Below the pieces are notes generated by a model. That model did not search any database, had not been told where the DNA came from, and saw only the letters and a program-made list of their open reading frames with translations. Source: QHXW01 sp035297145 (GTDB taxonomy: Bacteria; Acidobacteriota; Terriglobia; Bryobacterales; Bryobacteraceae). Taken from it: a stretch of 48,306 bases of DNA. A program made the position numbers and the translations under genes. The DNA lies in the NCBI GenBank assembly GCA_035297145.1, contig DATGZN010000045.1, forward strand, positions 1 through 48,306, written 5' to 3'. Below are positions 33,364 to 40,822 of the stretch, piece by piece (the stretch's first letter is position 1; each line of letters starts with the position of its first letter).

Positions 33364-34197
33364 ATGAAACTGAGTTGGGTGAGCTTGCTCACTTTTTGCG
33401 GCATCGGAACTTTCCTAGTCGCTCAGGAAGATGCGGGTAAGAAATTCACGGCACGCGAACTGTTCTACGCCGCCGTCGATTCTCCAGCACCCACCCCGCA
33501 CAAAGCCGCAAAGCCCGCCGCGAAACCGAAACACACACCAGCTCAAGACCAGACATCGGCTCAGCAACCCTCCGTTCCGGTCGTGGCGGCGGCCTATAAG
33601 CCGCAAGGGCCTCACCCGGCGCTAGGGCTCCGATACACGCTTCTCCAAAAAACCAGCGATGGACAGGCGGAATCGGACGCCGACACCGTCTTTCATGCCG
33701 GAGATCACATCCATTTGGCAGTTGAGACCAACGATGACGGCTACCTGTACGTGGTCAACCGCGGATCGAGCGGCACCTGGAAGGTGCTATTCCCCTCCGC
33801 GGAGATCAAAAATGGCGACAACCATATTCAGAGGCACACGCGCTACGAAATTCCTTCCGGCTATGCGTTCGTATTCGATGAGCAGAAAGGCGAAGAGAAG
33901 TTGTTCATCGTGCTCTCGCGACAGCCGGAGCCCGATCTCGAAGGCCTGATCTATTCGCTGGGTCAAAAAAGCAACACGCCCACGGAAGCTCAGAAACCAA
34001 AGATGCTGCTGGCCAGCGCATCCTTCGGCGATGACGTGATCGGGAAGCTGCGCAACGCCTACGCACGAGATCTGATTGTGGAGAAGGTGGATGACGAGCA
34101 GGCAGGGCCGAAGAAAGAGAAGGCAGTGTACGCGGTGAATCCATCCGGCACCGCAGACTCGCGCGTGGTGGCGGACGTCACCTTGAGGCACCAATAG
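33364..34197 (+). CDS. Exported DUF4384 protein, first copy
   Basis: This encodes 277 residues. A signal peptide (WVSLLTFCGIGTFLVAQ) and a Pro/Ala/Lys-rich linker (residues 40-80) precede a DUF4384 domain: FHAGDHIHLAVETNDDGYLY, then VVNRGSSGTWKVLFPS, then SGYAFVFDEQKGEEKLFIVL. DUF4384 is often found fused to caspase or kinase proteins; here it stands alone next to a caspase gene. The C-terminus adds about 80 residues of mixed charge. The ATG at 33364 follows GGGGAGG. It is 2 bases upstream of the second DUF4384 gene. Confidence 0.85.
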   Translation: MKLSWVSLLTFCGIGTFLVAQEDAGKKFTARELFYAAVDSPAPTPHKAAKPAAKPKHTPAQDQTSAQQPSVPVVAAAYKPQGPHPALGLRYTLLQKTSDGQAESDADTVFHAGDHIHLAVETNDDGYLYVVNRGSSGTWKVLFPSAEIKNGDNHIQRHTRYEIPSGYAFVFDEQKGEEKLFIVLSRQPEPDLEGLIYSLGQKSNTPTEAQKPKMLLASASFGDDVIGKLRNAYARDLIVEKVDDEQAGPKKEKAVYAVNPSGTADSRVVADVTLRHQ

Positions 34198-34199
34198 TC

Positions 34200-34910
34200 A
34201 TGGCTTGGAGTGGGCAACCGTGCATCTGGGCTCTTATGGTTGCCTGCACCAGTCTGCCGCTCGTCGCCCAGTCCTCATCGCAACAAGGACCGTATCGCAT
34301 GGAGATCGTGCTGGAGCGGCGTGAGGCGGGCGCGTGGCATGCTGTCGATCCAGGGTTGGTGCTGGAGCAGAACGATCGCGTGCGTTTTCGCTTTCACACC
34401 AATTTCGACGGTTACCTGTATGTGATGAATCAGAGCACCTCCGGCACGTATGCCATGCTTTTTCCGAGCCAGGAAACGGGCCGGGACAATCGCATCACAG
34501 CCGGCAAGGATTACCTGGTACCGGCGACACAGACACTTTTTCGGATCGCGGGGCCGCCGGGGCACGAGATTGTCTATTGGATGGTGACACCGGCGGAATT
34601 GCGGACCGAGGAGGAACAACAGAAATACGTCCCGTTGCCGCCTCCGCCTCCCAAAGAGAAGCAGGCGCCCGCAAACATGACGCCGCGCTGCGACGACGCA
34701 CTGTTTCGCGCGCGCGGCGATTGCATCGACTCCTCGGCCGGACCGAAGAACGTAACCAGCCGCGAGCTGCTCCCGGACAATCTGGCGCAGGTTCCCTCCG
34801 GCGGATCGAGCGGCCTCATGTTTCTTCGCAAGCAGAATACCGCGGTGGTTTCCTCGCCGGTTCCCTTGAAAGGACCCGTGATCTATGAGTTCCATCTGGC
34901 GCACAAATAG
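34200..34910 (+). CDS. Exported DUF4384 protein, second copy
   Basis: This encodes 236 residues with a signal peptide (ALMVACTSLPLVAQ). The DUF4384 block VLEQNDRVRFRFHTNFDGYL followed by YVMNQSTSGTYAMLFPSQET parallels the first copy, so the two genes are diverged duplicates. The C-terminal half has a proline run (LPPPPPK) and two cysteine pairs (RCDDALFRARGDC). It begins 2 bases after the first copy and overlaps the caspase gene by 26 bases, which points to coordinated translation. Confidence 0.85.
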   Translation: MAWSGQPCIWALMVACTSLPLVAQSSSQQGPYRMEIVLERREAGAWHAVDPGLVLEQNDRVRFRFHTNFDGYLYVMNQSTSGTYAMLFPSQETGRDNRITAGKDYLVPATQTLFRIAGPPGHEIVYWMVTPAELRTEEEQQKYVPLPPPPPKEKQAPANMTPRCDDALFRARGDCIDSSAGPKNVTSRELLPDNLAQVPSGGSSGLMFLRKQNTAVVSSPVPLKGPVIYEFHLAHK

Positions 34911-36984
34911 GCGGGGCAGGCGGTTCGCCTGCCTGTTGGCCCTGGCCCAGCTCGCGGCCGCTCAGCAACCCGCTGATAAGACGCAGCGGGATCTACGCAT
35001 TGAGAAAGATACCGCGCCGGCACCGGTTTCCGGCCAGCCACAGTCAGTGCATATTCCGCGAAGTTACGCGCTGGTGGTCGGCATTGCGAACTATCAGAAT
35101 CTGCCCGCGGCGAAGCAGCTCCAGTTTCCGGAGCGCGATGCGGAATCCGTTTACTCGATCCTCATCAGCACGGAAGGGGGGAATTTCCACGCGGAGAATG
35201 TGCACAAACTGATCGGTGCCAAAGCTACTCTCACCGCGCTCCGCCACGAACTGGAAGAGTGGCTGCCGTCCGTGACCAAAGATGACGACCGCGTACTCAT
35301 TTACTTCGCGGGTCACGGCTTCGTCTCCAGCGGCAAGGCATATCTTGCGCCTTACGACATCGACCTCAATAACATCGTTTCCACCGCGTATCCTATGGAT
35401 ACACTCGGCCGAGACATCGGCGTAAAGATCAAGGGTAAGTGGAAGGTGCTGCTGACAGACTCGTGCCATTCCGGAGCCATCAATCCCGACGCCGATGTTC
35501 AACTTATCAACGGCACCCTGGGCAACTTGAATAAGTCCCTGTTTTCGCTCACCGCGAGCCGCGATCGGGAGCGCTCGTTTGAGAGTAAAGACTGGGGCGG
35601 CGGTCACGGCATCTTCACCTATTACGTGGTGAAAGGGCTCGAGGGTGCGGCCGATGAATCAGGCGATGGCATCGTTACCGCGGACGAACTCGCCGAGTAT
35701 GTCCATCGGAACGTGCGTGAAGCCACAGGCGGGCGGCAGAATCCCACCTCCGATCGGGGCAGCTTCGACACCAACATGATGCTCTCCTACGTGCCGTCAA
35801 ACGTAAAGCCGGGCGCACCACCGCCGGCCAAGTTTGGAACGCTGGTGGTTGAAGCGAATATGAGCGACGTCGAGGTTTTTGTGGACGGTAAGTCGGTTGG
35901 AGTGTTTACTAAGGGGACACCAATAACACTCCCTGGACTGGTTCCTGGCTCCCATACAATCAAGGGCGTCAAAATGGGTTACGAGCCGGATGGGCCACGC
36001 GAGGAGACAGTCTATCCCGGCCAGGAGACTACAGTCAGCATCAAGATACTGATTGCGAAGCGGCGAAGCAAGGCCGCCCTCGATGCGGTGGACGAAGGGC
36101 TGAAATACTACAGCAAGGGATTTGCAGAAAATTACAAGAAGGCCGCGACCTACTTCGAAGAGGCGCTGCAAATCGATCCGACTTACAGCCAGGCCGCGCT
36201 TTACTTAGGCCGGACTTACAATGCATTGTTCGAGGAAGATAAAGCCGAGCAATATTTCCGTAAGGCGATAGAGATCGATCCTGATTACGTGGAGGCGCAC
36301 TCCAGCTTCGCCGGCATGCTAATGGACACCGGCAACACCGATGAAGCTGTTCGCCAGCTCAATACCGCGGTGCAGCGCGATCCGAATCACGGGATGTCCT
36401 GGTATCTGCTGGCGGAAGCCTACCGGCTGAAGGAAGCGTATCCTCAGTCGATGGAAGCCGCGCGCAAAGCGATTCAGCTAACTCCAAACAAGGCCGAAGC
36501 GCACTTCTGGCTCGCGGAAAGCCTGCGCATGAGCAACCAATACGGCCAGGCGGAGGCGGAGTACCTGCAATATCTTAAACTCAGCGATTTCGACAGTAAA
36601 TTGGGCGGTCAGTTGAATTACTACGTGCTCGGCTCACTGATGGGCATGGGAAAGAGAAAACGCGCTGCCCAGCAGGATATCTGGAAGGATCTGCGCAGCC
36701 TCGCCTACTTCGGACTGTGCGATGCGGAGCTGATGCAATCGCACTTCGATCCAGCGATTGCGTATTGCCAGAAGTCGCTGAGTTACTCATCCGACGATCC
36801 GTATGCTCACTTCGATTTGGGAATGGCATTTGCGAAGAAAGGACAGCAAAACGGAATTGTCGAAATGCTGCCCGCCGCCCGGCAACACTTCGCTACCATG
36901 CTGGCCTTGAATTCCGATCTGGCTCAGGCGGATCTCGCGCGCAAAAATATCGCGAGTATTGACGCGTTCCTGAAGAACCGGTAA
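34885..36984 (+). CDS. Exported orthocaspase with PEGA and TPR domains
   Basis: This encodes 699 residues. A signal peptide (FACLLALAQLAAAQ) is followed by a caspase-fold peptidase C14 domain at residues 59-305, starting YALVVGIANYQNLP. The catalytic dyad is present: H144 in IYFAGHGF and C194 in LLTDSCHSG. Residues 257-268 (DESGDGIVTADE) form a complete EF-hand-like calcium loop inside this domain. Residues 318-388 are a PEGA domain (DVEVFVDGKSVGVFTKG, PGSHTIKGVKMGYE). From 398 to the end are at least six tetratricopeptide repeats (YYSKGFAENYKKAATYFEEA and similar). The peptidase probably acts after basic residues in the periplasm, with PEGA and TPR docking it to partners; that is inference. 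It shares an operon with two DUF4384 genes. Confidence 0.92.
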   Translation: MSSIWRTNRRGRRFACLLALAQLAAAQQPADKTQRDLRIEKDTAPAPVSGQPQSVHIPRSYALVVGIANYQNLPAAKQLQFPERDAESVYSILISTEGGNFHAENVHKLIGAKATLTALRHELEEWLPSVTKDDDRVLIYFAGHGFVSSGKAYLAPYDIDLNNIVSTAYPMDTLGRDIGVKIKGKWKVLLTDSCHSGAINPDADVQLINGTLGNLNKSLFSLTASRDRERSFESKDWGGGHGIFTYYVVKGLEGAADESGDGIVTADELAEYVHRNVREATGGRQNPTSDRGSFDTNMMLSYVPSNVKPGAPPPAKFGTLVVEANMSDVEVFVDGKSVGVFTKGTPITLPGLVPGSHTIKGVKMGYEPDGPREETVYPGQETTVSIKILIAKRRSKAALDAVDEGLKYYSKGFAENYKKAATYFEEALQIDPTYSQAALYLGRTYNALFEEDKAEQYFRKAIEIDPDYVEAHSSFAGMLMDTGNTDEAVRQLNTAVQRDPNHGMSWYLLAEAYRLKEAYPQSMEAARKAIQLTPNKAEAHFWLAESLRMSNQYGQAEAEYLQYLKLSDFDSKLGGQLNYYVLGSLMGMGKRKRAAQQDIWKDLRSLAYFGLCDAELMQSHFDPAIAYCQKSLSYSSDDPYAHFDLGMAFAKKGQQNGIVEMLPAARQHFATMLALNSDLAQADLARKNIASIDAFLKNR

Positions 36985-36993
36985 GCGCGCCAC

Positions 36994-37764
36994 ATGCCAC
37001 AGTGGGACGCCGCGCAGTATCTCAAGTTCGGCAACGAACGCACACAGCCGGCGATCGACCTCATGCAGCGCATCGAGCTGCCGAATCCATCGAGGATCAT
37101 GGACCTGGGATGCGGCCCCGGCAACAGCACAGAAGTGCTGCGAGCCCGGTGGCCGGAGGCTGCCATTTTCGGTTTAGACAACTCGCCCCAGATGATCGCT
37201 GCAGCCAAGCAGGCGTACCCGGAGGGCAACTGGCTGGTAGGCGACGCGGCGGCGTGGAAAGCAGACCAGCCATTCGACCTGGTTTTCGCCAACGCCATGC
37301 TGCACTGGCTTCCGGACCATGCGAGAGTCTGCCGGAGCTGGATGGAGCAGGTAGCCCCGGGTGGAGCGCTGGCCGTTCAACAGCCCGCACACTACGATGG
37401 CGCGATGCGGAGGGAAATCATGGAGGTTTCTCAAGACCCGGCGTGGAGCGATCGCATGGAGGCAGCCCGGTCGGCCATCAAGTGTGAGCCGCCCTCGTTT
37501 TACTACGACGTGTTGCGGCCAATAGCTTCGCGTGTGAGCGTGTGGGAGACGACTTACTATCACATCCTGTCGGCGCCTGAAGGAGTGCTGGAGTGGTTCG
37601 GCGGCACGGGCTTGCGGCCGTTCCTGGAAGCGCTGGCTTCGGATGAAGAGCGGGCTCGCTTCGAAGCGATGCTGCTCAAGAAATACTCGGCGTCGTACCC
37701 GCGGCGGGCAAGTGGCGAGGTGCTGTTTCCGTTCCGCAGGCTGTTTTTTGTGGCGTACCGGTAG
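36994..37764 (+). CDS. tam: Trans-aconitate 2-methyltransferase
   Basis: This encodes 256 residues, the family length. It methylates trans-aconitate, an inhibitor of aconitase, with S-adenosylmethionine in the cytoplasm. The N-terminus MPQWDAAQYLKFGNERTQPA and the SAM loop IMDLGCGPGNSTEVLRARWP are characteristic of Tam. They are followed by GLDNSPQMIAAA, then FDLVFANAMLHWLPDH and the C-terminal YPRRASGEVLFPFRRLFFVA. It starts 9 bases after the caspase stop and is likely co-transcribed, though no functional link is evident. Confidence 0.92.
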   Translation: MPQWDAAQYLKFGNERTQPAIDLMQRIELPNPSRIMDLGCGPGNSTEVLRARWPEAAIFGLDNSPQMIAAAKQAYPEGNWLVGDAAAWKADQPFDLVFANAMLHWLPDHARVCRSWMEQVAPGGALAVQQPAHYDGAMRREIMEVSQDPAWSDRMEAARSAIKCEPPSFYYDVLRPIASRVSVWETTYYHILSAPEGVLEWFGGTGLRPFLEALASDEERARFEAMLLKKYSASYPRRASGEVLFPFRRLFFVAYR

Positions 37765-37775
37765 AGACGCAACCT

Positions 37776-37797
37776 GGACAGGCAGGAATGCCTATCC
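37776..37797. repeat. REP-like palindrome between convergent tam and higA
   Basis: GGACAGGCA (37776-37784), GGAA, then TGCCTATCC (37789-37797) form a palindrome with one mismatch. It is the same family as the copies at 4204, 23901 and 24327, with the flank TAC. It occupies the 39-base gap between two convergent stops and could terminate both. Confidence 0.75.
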
Positions 37798-37803
37798 TAC
37801 TTC

Positions 37804-38136
37804 TTAAGCCACCTTCCGCGGCACGATGCGCTTCAAATCGCGCGTGAGCTTTCTCATCGCCTTCCGCACGTCATAAAACGCCTGAGCGTTCATCCAGAAC
37901 TCGGCGGAAGTGCCAAAATACCGCGCGAGGCGGACAGCAGTATCGGCGGTGATACCACGCTTTTCGAGCACGATGTCGTTGATGCGGGGTGCAGGAACGT
38001 GGACCTCCTTGGCTAGCCGGTAAGGGGTCAACGCGAGAGGTTTCAGGAATTCCTCGCGCAGGATTTCGCCCGGATGGATGTTCCAAAGCGGCCGCCTACG
38101 GCGCCCCTTAGTGGTAGTCAACAAGTTCGACGTCAT
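37804..38136 (-). CDS. higA: HigA-type antitoxin
   Basis: This encodes 110 residues from ATG 38136; an earlier ATG at 38160 is possible but deeper inside higB. The pattern IHPGEILREEFLKPLALTPY, RLAKEVHVPAPRINDIVLEK, GITADTAVRLARYFGTSAEF and WMNAQAFYDVRKA is the full HTH_3 antitoxin of HigA. It neutralises HigB and represses the operon by binding its operator. It overlaps the toxin by 29 bases and follows it, which is the reversed order typical of higBA. Confidence 0.92.
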   Translation of the reverse strand: MTSNLLTTTKGRRRRPLWNIHPGEILREEFLKPLALTPYRLAKEVHVPAPRINDIVLEKRGITADTAVRLARYFGTSAEFWMNAQAFYDVRKAMRKLTRDLKRIVPRKVA

Positions 38137-38389
38137 ACGCTTCACTCTCACGCCATACAAAACAAATCCGCCATTGGTCGTTCACACGAATGCTGTACTG
38201 TCCCGCCCGATCACCGCGAAGCGATTCAAGGTGATTGCCGGGTGGCACTCGCAAGTCCTCAAGACGCGTTGCGAAATGAATCTGTGCCAACTTGCGCCTC
38301 GCTGTGCGGCTAAGACCCGGACCCAAGCGCCGATTGTAACCATTCCGCCAAAGCTCTTCGGTCACGCGGTCTTTGAAACTGCCGATCAT
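38108..38389 (-). CDS. higB: HigB-type (RelE superfamily) mRNA interferase toxin
   Basis: This encodes 93 residues: MIGSFKDRVTEELWRNG, RRKLAQIHFATRLEDLRVPP, then LESLRGDRAGQYSIRVNDQW and RICFVWRESEAYDVELVDYH. This matches the HigB/RelE pattern end to end, including the conserved GQYSIRxNDQWRICF block. The toxin cleaves mRNA at the ribosome. Its ATG lies only a few bases from a perfect TATAAT and the operator palindrome, so the transcript may be leaderless or start at a later promoter. No truncation is seen. Confidence 0.93.
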   Translation of the reverse strand: MIGSFKDRVTEELWRNGYNRRLGPGLSRTARRKLAQIHFATRLEDLRVPPGNHLESLRGDRAGQYSIRVNDQWRICFVWRESEAYDVELVDYH

Positions 38390-38393
38390 GATT

Positions 38394-38427
38394 ATAACGC
38401 TAAACGTTATTAATAGTGCTCGTTATA
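38394..38427. promoter_or_regulatory. Putative HigA operator and overlapping -10 box
   Basis: ATAACG (38394-38399) and CGTTAT (38405-38410) are perfect complements around five bases, and another CGTTATA half-site lies at 38421-38427. On the minus strand TATAAT (38391-38396 region) overlaps the first arm, 2-6 bases from the higB ATG. This fits autorepression of higBA. I found no good -35 hexamer. Confidence 0.6.
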
Positions 38428-38606
38428 TCAGAAATTCTCCGAGACCATCAATTTGGTCTTCACCACCGGCATTTCACACCTGGTCTCCACCTTCTTGGCA
38501 GATCCGTACTCCGCCTCACACCGTCTTTACATTTCTTTTCATGAAGGCCAGATGAACACGGCAACTACTCGGGGCGCCCCTACGTTTTCACCAGCAGGAG
38601 GCTGAT

Positions 38607-38762
38607 ATGAAACGAGCACTTGCGTTCCTGTTGCTGGCTTTCTGCTTGACGGGTTGTGCTGTGCGCACGGGGTATTATCGCGATCCTTACTGGAGGGACC
38701 ACGACGGCTACCGCTATCACGACCGGGATGATCGGTGGCACGATCGCGATGATCGCCGCTAA
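38607..38762 (+). CDS. 51-residue lipoprotein with charged repetitive tail
   Basis: This short gene has a strong ribosome site (AGGAGG, 5 bases before ATG) and encodes MKRALAFLLLAFCLTGCAVR, a signal peptide with lipobox LTGC. The mature part is rich in Tyr, Arg, His and Asp (YYRDPYWRDHDGYRYHDRDD). The Asp/His content could bind metal or polyanions, but that is a guess. It lies between higB and the oxidoreductase gene, on the opposite strand to both. Confidence 0.75.
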   Translation: MKRALAFLLLAFCLTGCAVRTGYYRDPYWRDHDGYRYHDRDDRWHDRDDRR

Positions 38763-38789
38763 CCGGGAATGGAGGCGGCGTCGCTCAAG

Positions 38790-40160
38790 TTACTGCACCG
38801 CCTCCACGCCCTTCGTCGTCACGAAATACTTCACCAGCATGTTCGACTTCTCCCAGGCCGGCATTGTGCCCGGTGCTTTCAGATAATCGGAAAACTGATC
38901 CGTCACCTGTGCGAAGTGCGCTTCGTGTCCCACGCGGAAACGGTTCGGGATCGTGACATGCATGTATTCAGTTGAATCCTCGATCGCTACTCCCGGATAT
39001 CTTGCTTGCAACGCCTCGATCTTCTTCCTCAGACCCACGAGTACATCGGCATGCTTTCCGGCCTCCGGCACGACATATAACTCCGGTATGTAGCGCTCCG
39101 CTTTGTCCTGCCGGATCTCGACTCGTGCCCTGCCTCCGCGGAACGAGGCTTCGTAAGAGTCACCTGTCCCGGCGGGCGCTTCCCAGTTCCAGAGGATATC
39201 CAGATTCACGTGCACACCACGCACCGTGTAGTGGACCGAGTTATTGCAGAAGTAATCGAGGCTGCCATTCTTCACGTGCGGAGCTAGGTATTTTGGAAAT
39301 TCGGGCTCACCAGTGACGCGTTGGAAGTCCGCTTGAGGAATGACCGTTGGCCAGCGGCGAGCGCCGAGGATGCGAATGTCATTTCGATAGTCGATGGTCT
39401 GCCGGGGGAATGCCGTCCATTGGACCAGATCGACTACGTGAGTCCCGACGTCCGCCAAACCCTCGCCCGTCTCCGCGATATCGAAGAACCATGCCGGCCG
39501 CCGCAGTGCCACTCCGGCCACCTCCTTCATCAGATGATGCACGCTGCGCGCTGTGATGGCGGGAGCCGAATCGCTCCCGGTTTCGAGCTTGCCGAAGAGC
39601 TCCTCGTCGTTCACCAGTTCCCGCTGCAAAATCGAAGTGACCTCGTAGCGTTCGGTCATGATGTCATAGGCAACCAGTCCTTTCGATTCGGCTTCGTCGA
39701 GAGCGCGCTCGAGTTTGGGGAGGTCGGCGGAGCGGATGATCCACGGCTTGTCGACGAGTACGCTCAAGCCCGCTTCCACCGACGCCAAGACGCGATCGAT
39801 TTTGGGCCTGTTTCGGCCGCTCATGATGACGACGTTGCCGGGCCGCTCGCGAAGCATGCGCTCGAAGAAGTCGCGACCTGTGTGCAGTTCGATCTCCCAG
39901 ACAGTGGGACTCTCATGGCGCGAGTTGAACAGCGTGATGCGTTGGAGGTAGTCGAGTACGTCAGGCTCGAGCGGCGCATAGACCGAGACTTGTTTCGCGA
40001 GCCACGGATACATCTCCTTCTGAACCAGGGAGGCGTGGAAGTGGCCGGGGTCAAGCACAATCAGTCTGGCTTGTTGCATTTGTTCAGCTCCGGGGAGTGA
40101 CAAGGTGGAAGAAAGGGTGAGTGCGAAAACAAGGATTCGGCATGTCATGGAAAGTTCCAT
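38790..40160 (-). CDS. Exported Gfo/Idh/MocA-like putative oxidoreductase
   Basis: This encodes 456 residues (an internal ATG about five codons in gives MTCRILVFAL, the better start). A signal peptide (ILVFALTLSSTLSLPGA) is followed by LIVLDPGHFHASLVQKEMYP where a Rossmann GxGxxG would be expected, so the coenzyme loop is not canonical. The DKP motif (VLVDKPWIIRSADL) and GLADVGTHVVDLVQWTAF, the position of the catalytic histidine, are present. It belongs to the group with a 'putative oxidoreductase C-terminal domain', common in Bacteroidetes, Planctomycetes and Acidobacteriota. Substrate and even catalytic activity are uncertain. Confidence 0.8.
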   Translation of the reverse strand: MELSMTCRILVFALTLSSTLSLPGAEQMQQARLIVLDPGHFHASLVQKEMYPWLAKQVSVYAPLEPDVLDYLQRITLFNSRHESPTVWEIELHTGRDFFERMLRERPGNVVIMSGRNRPKIDRVLASVEAGLSVLVDKPWIIRSADLPKLERALDEAESKGLVAYDIMTERYEVTSILQRELVNDEELFGKLETGSDSAPAITARSVHHLMKEVAGVALRRPAWFFDIAETGEGLADVGTHVVDLVQWTAFPRQTIDYRNDIRILGARRWPTVIPQADFQRVTGEPEFPKYLAPHVKNGSLDYFCNNSVHYTVRGVHVNLDILWNWEAPAGTGDSYEASFRGGRARVEIRQDKAERYIPELYVVPEAGKHADVLVGLRKKIEALQARYPGVAIEDSTEYMHVTIPNRFRVGHEAHFAQVTDQFSDYLKAPGTMPAWEKSNMLVKYFVTTKGVEAVQ

Positions 40161-40193
40161 TGTCCGTCAAATTTAGTAGATGAGGGCAGAATC

Positions 40194-40544
40194 TCAACGA
40201 ACGCGAATCTGCGTGGCTGACACGACCGTCAGCCGATTTCGCAGATCCATCTCGAGGAGCTGAGAGAATCTTGATCGCGCGAATTCGAGGACAGCCCGCC
40301 GGCCGACGGAGTCTGGACGAAACAGAACAATGCCTGCGTGCGATCCGACCGGAAAACGGCTTAGGTTTGCTATTCCTTTGTCCAATGTAAGAAGGACGCG
40401 ACCCTCACGAAGCGCAATCGAGATCAGCGCCGAGTCGTCGGTTCCAGCCAGGCCCTCAGAGGCAACCGTGTCTGCCTCGTGGCCGAGAGTATGTAAGTCT
40501 ACAGCTAACTCAGCCGGCAGATTCTCGTCGATCTTGAATCTCAT
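40194..40544 (-). CDS. DUF5615 PIN-like toxin
   Basis: This encodes 116 residues. MRFKIDENLPAELAVDLHTL, TVASEGLAGTDDSALISIAL and GRVLLTLDKGIANLSRFP show the conserved DENL and TLDKG acidic blocks of DUF5615 (Mut7-C/PIN-like) proteins, predicted nucleases of toxin-antitoxin pairs. It overlaps the DUF433 gene by 4 bases (ATGA). Acidic residues for metal binding (D7, E8, D in TLDK) are intact. Confidence 0.88.
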   Translation of the reverse strand: MRFKIDENLPAELAVDLHTLGHEADTVASEGLAGTDDSALISIALREGRVLLTLDKGIANLSRFPVGSHAGIVLFRPDSVGRRAVLEFARSRFSQLLEMDLRNRLTVVSATQIRVR

Positions 40545-40777
40545 CTGTCCCGCAGGGGGACCAGCATCTCTTCACGTGCCAGCTCGGCCGCATATGCGAG
40601 AGCGGCATCAATATGCAGCGGCCCGAGTGACGGATAGCTACGTAGAATGTCTTCGCGCGTGGCGCCTTCCGCCAAGCTATCCAGAATGACAGTCACCGGA
40701 ACACGCGTACCCTTGGCACAGAGCTGGCCACCACAGATCGCCGGATCGCTTACGAGATGCTCGTGCCAGCTCATCAT
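40541..40777 (-). CDS. DUF433 antitoxin
   Basis: This encodes 78 residues. VSDPAICGGQLCAKGTRVPV, ILDSLAEGATREDILRSYPS and LGPLHIDAALAYAAEL match DUF433, a small HTH-like antitoxin usually paired with DUF5615. It precedes the toxin with a 4-base overlap. It is expected to bind and inhibit the toxin and repress the operon; that is inferred from the family. Confidence 0.9.
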   Translation of the reverse strand: MMSWHEHLVSDPAICGGQLCAKGTRVPVTVILDSLAEGATREDILRSYPSLGPLHIDAALAYAAELAREEMLVPLRDR

Positions 40778-40822
40778 CCTGCTGTTAGTGTAACCGAGAG
40801 CGGTCTTCGAAGCGTACTGTTG

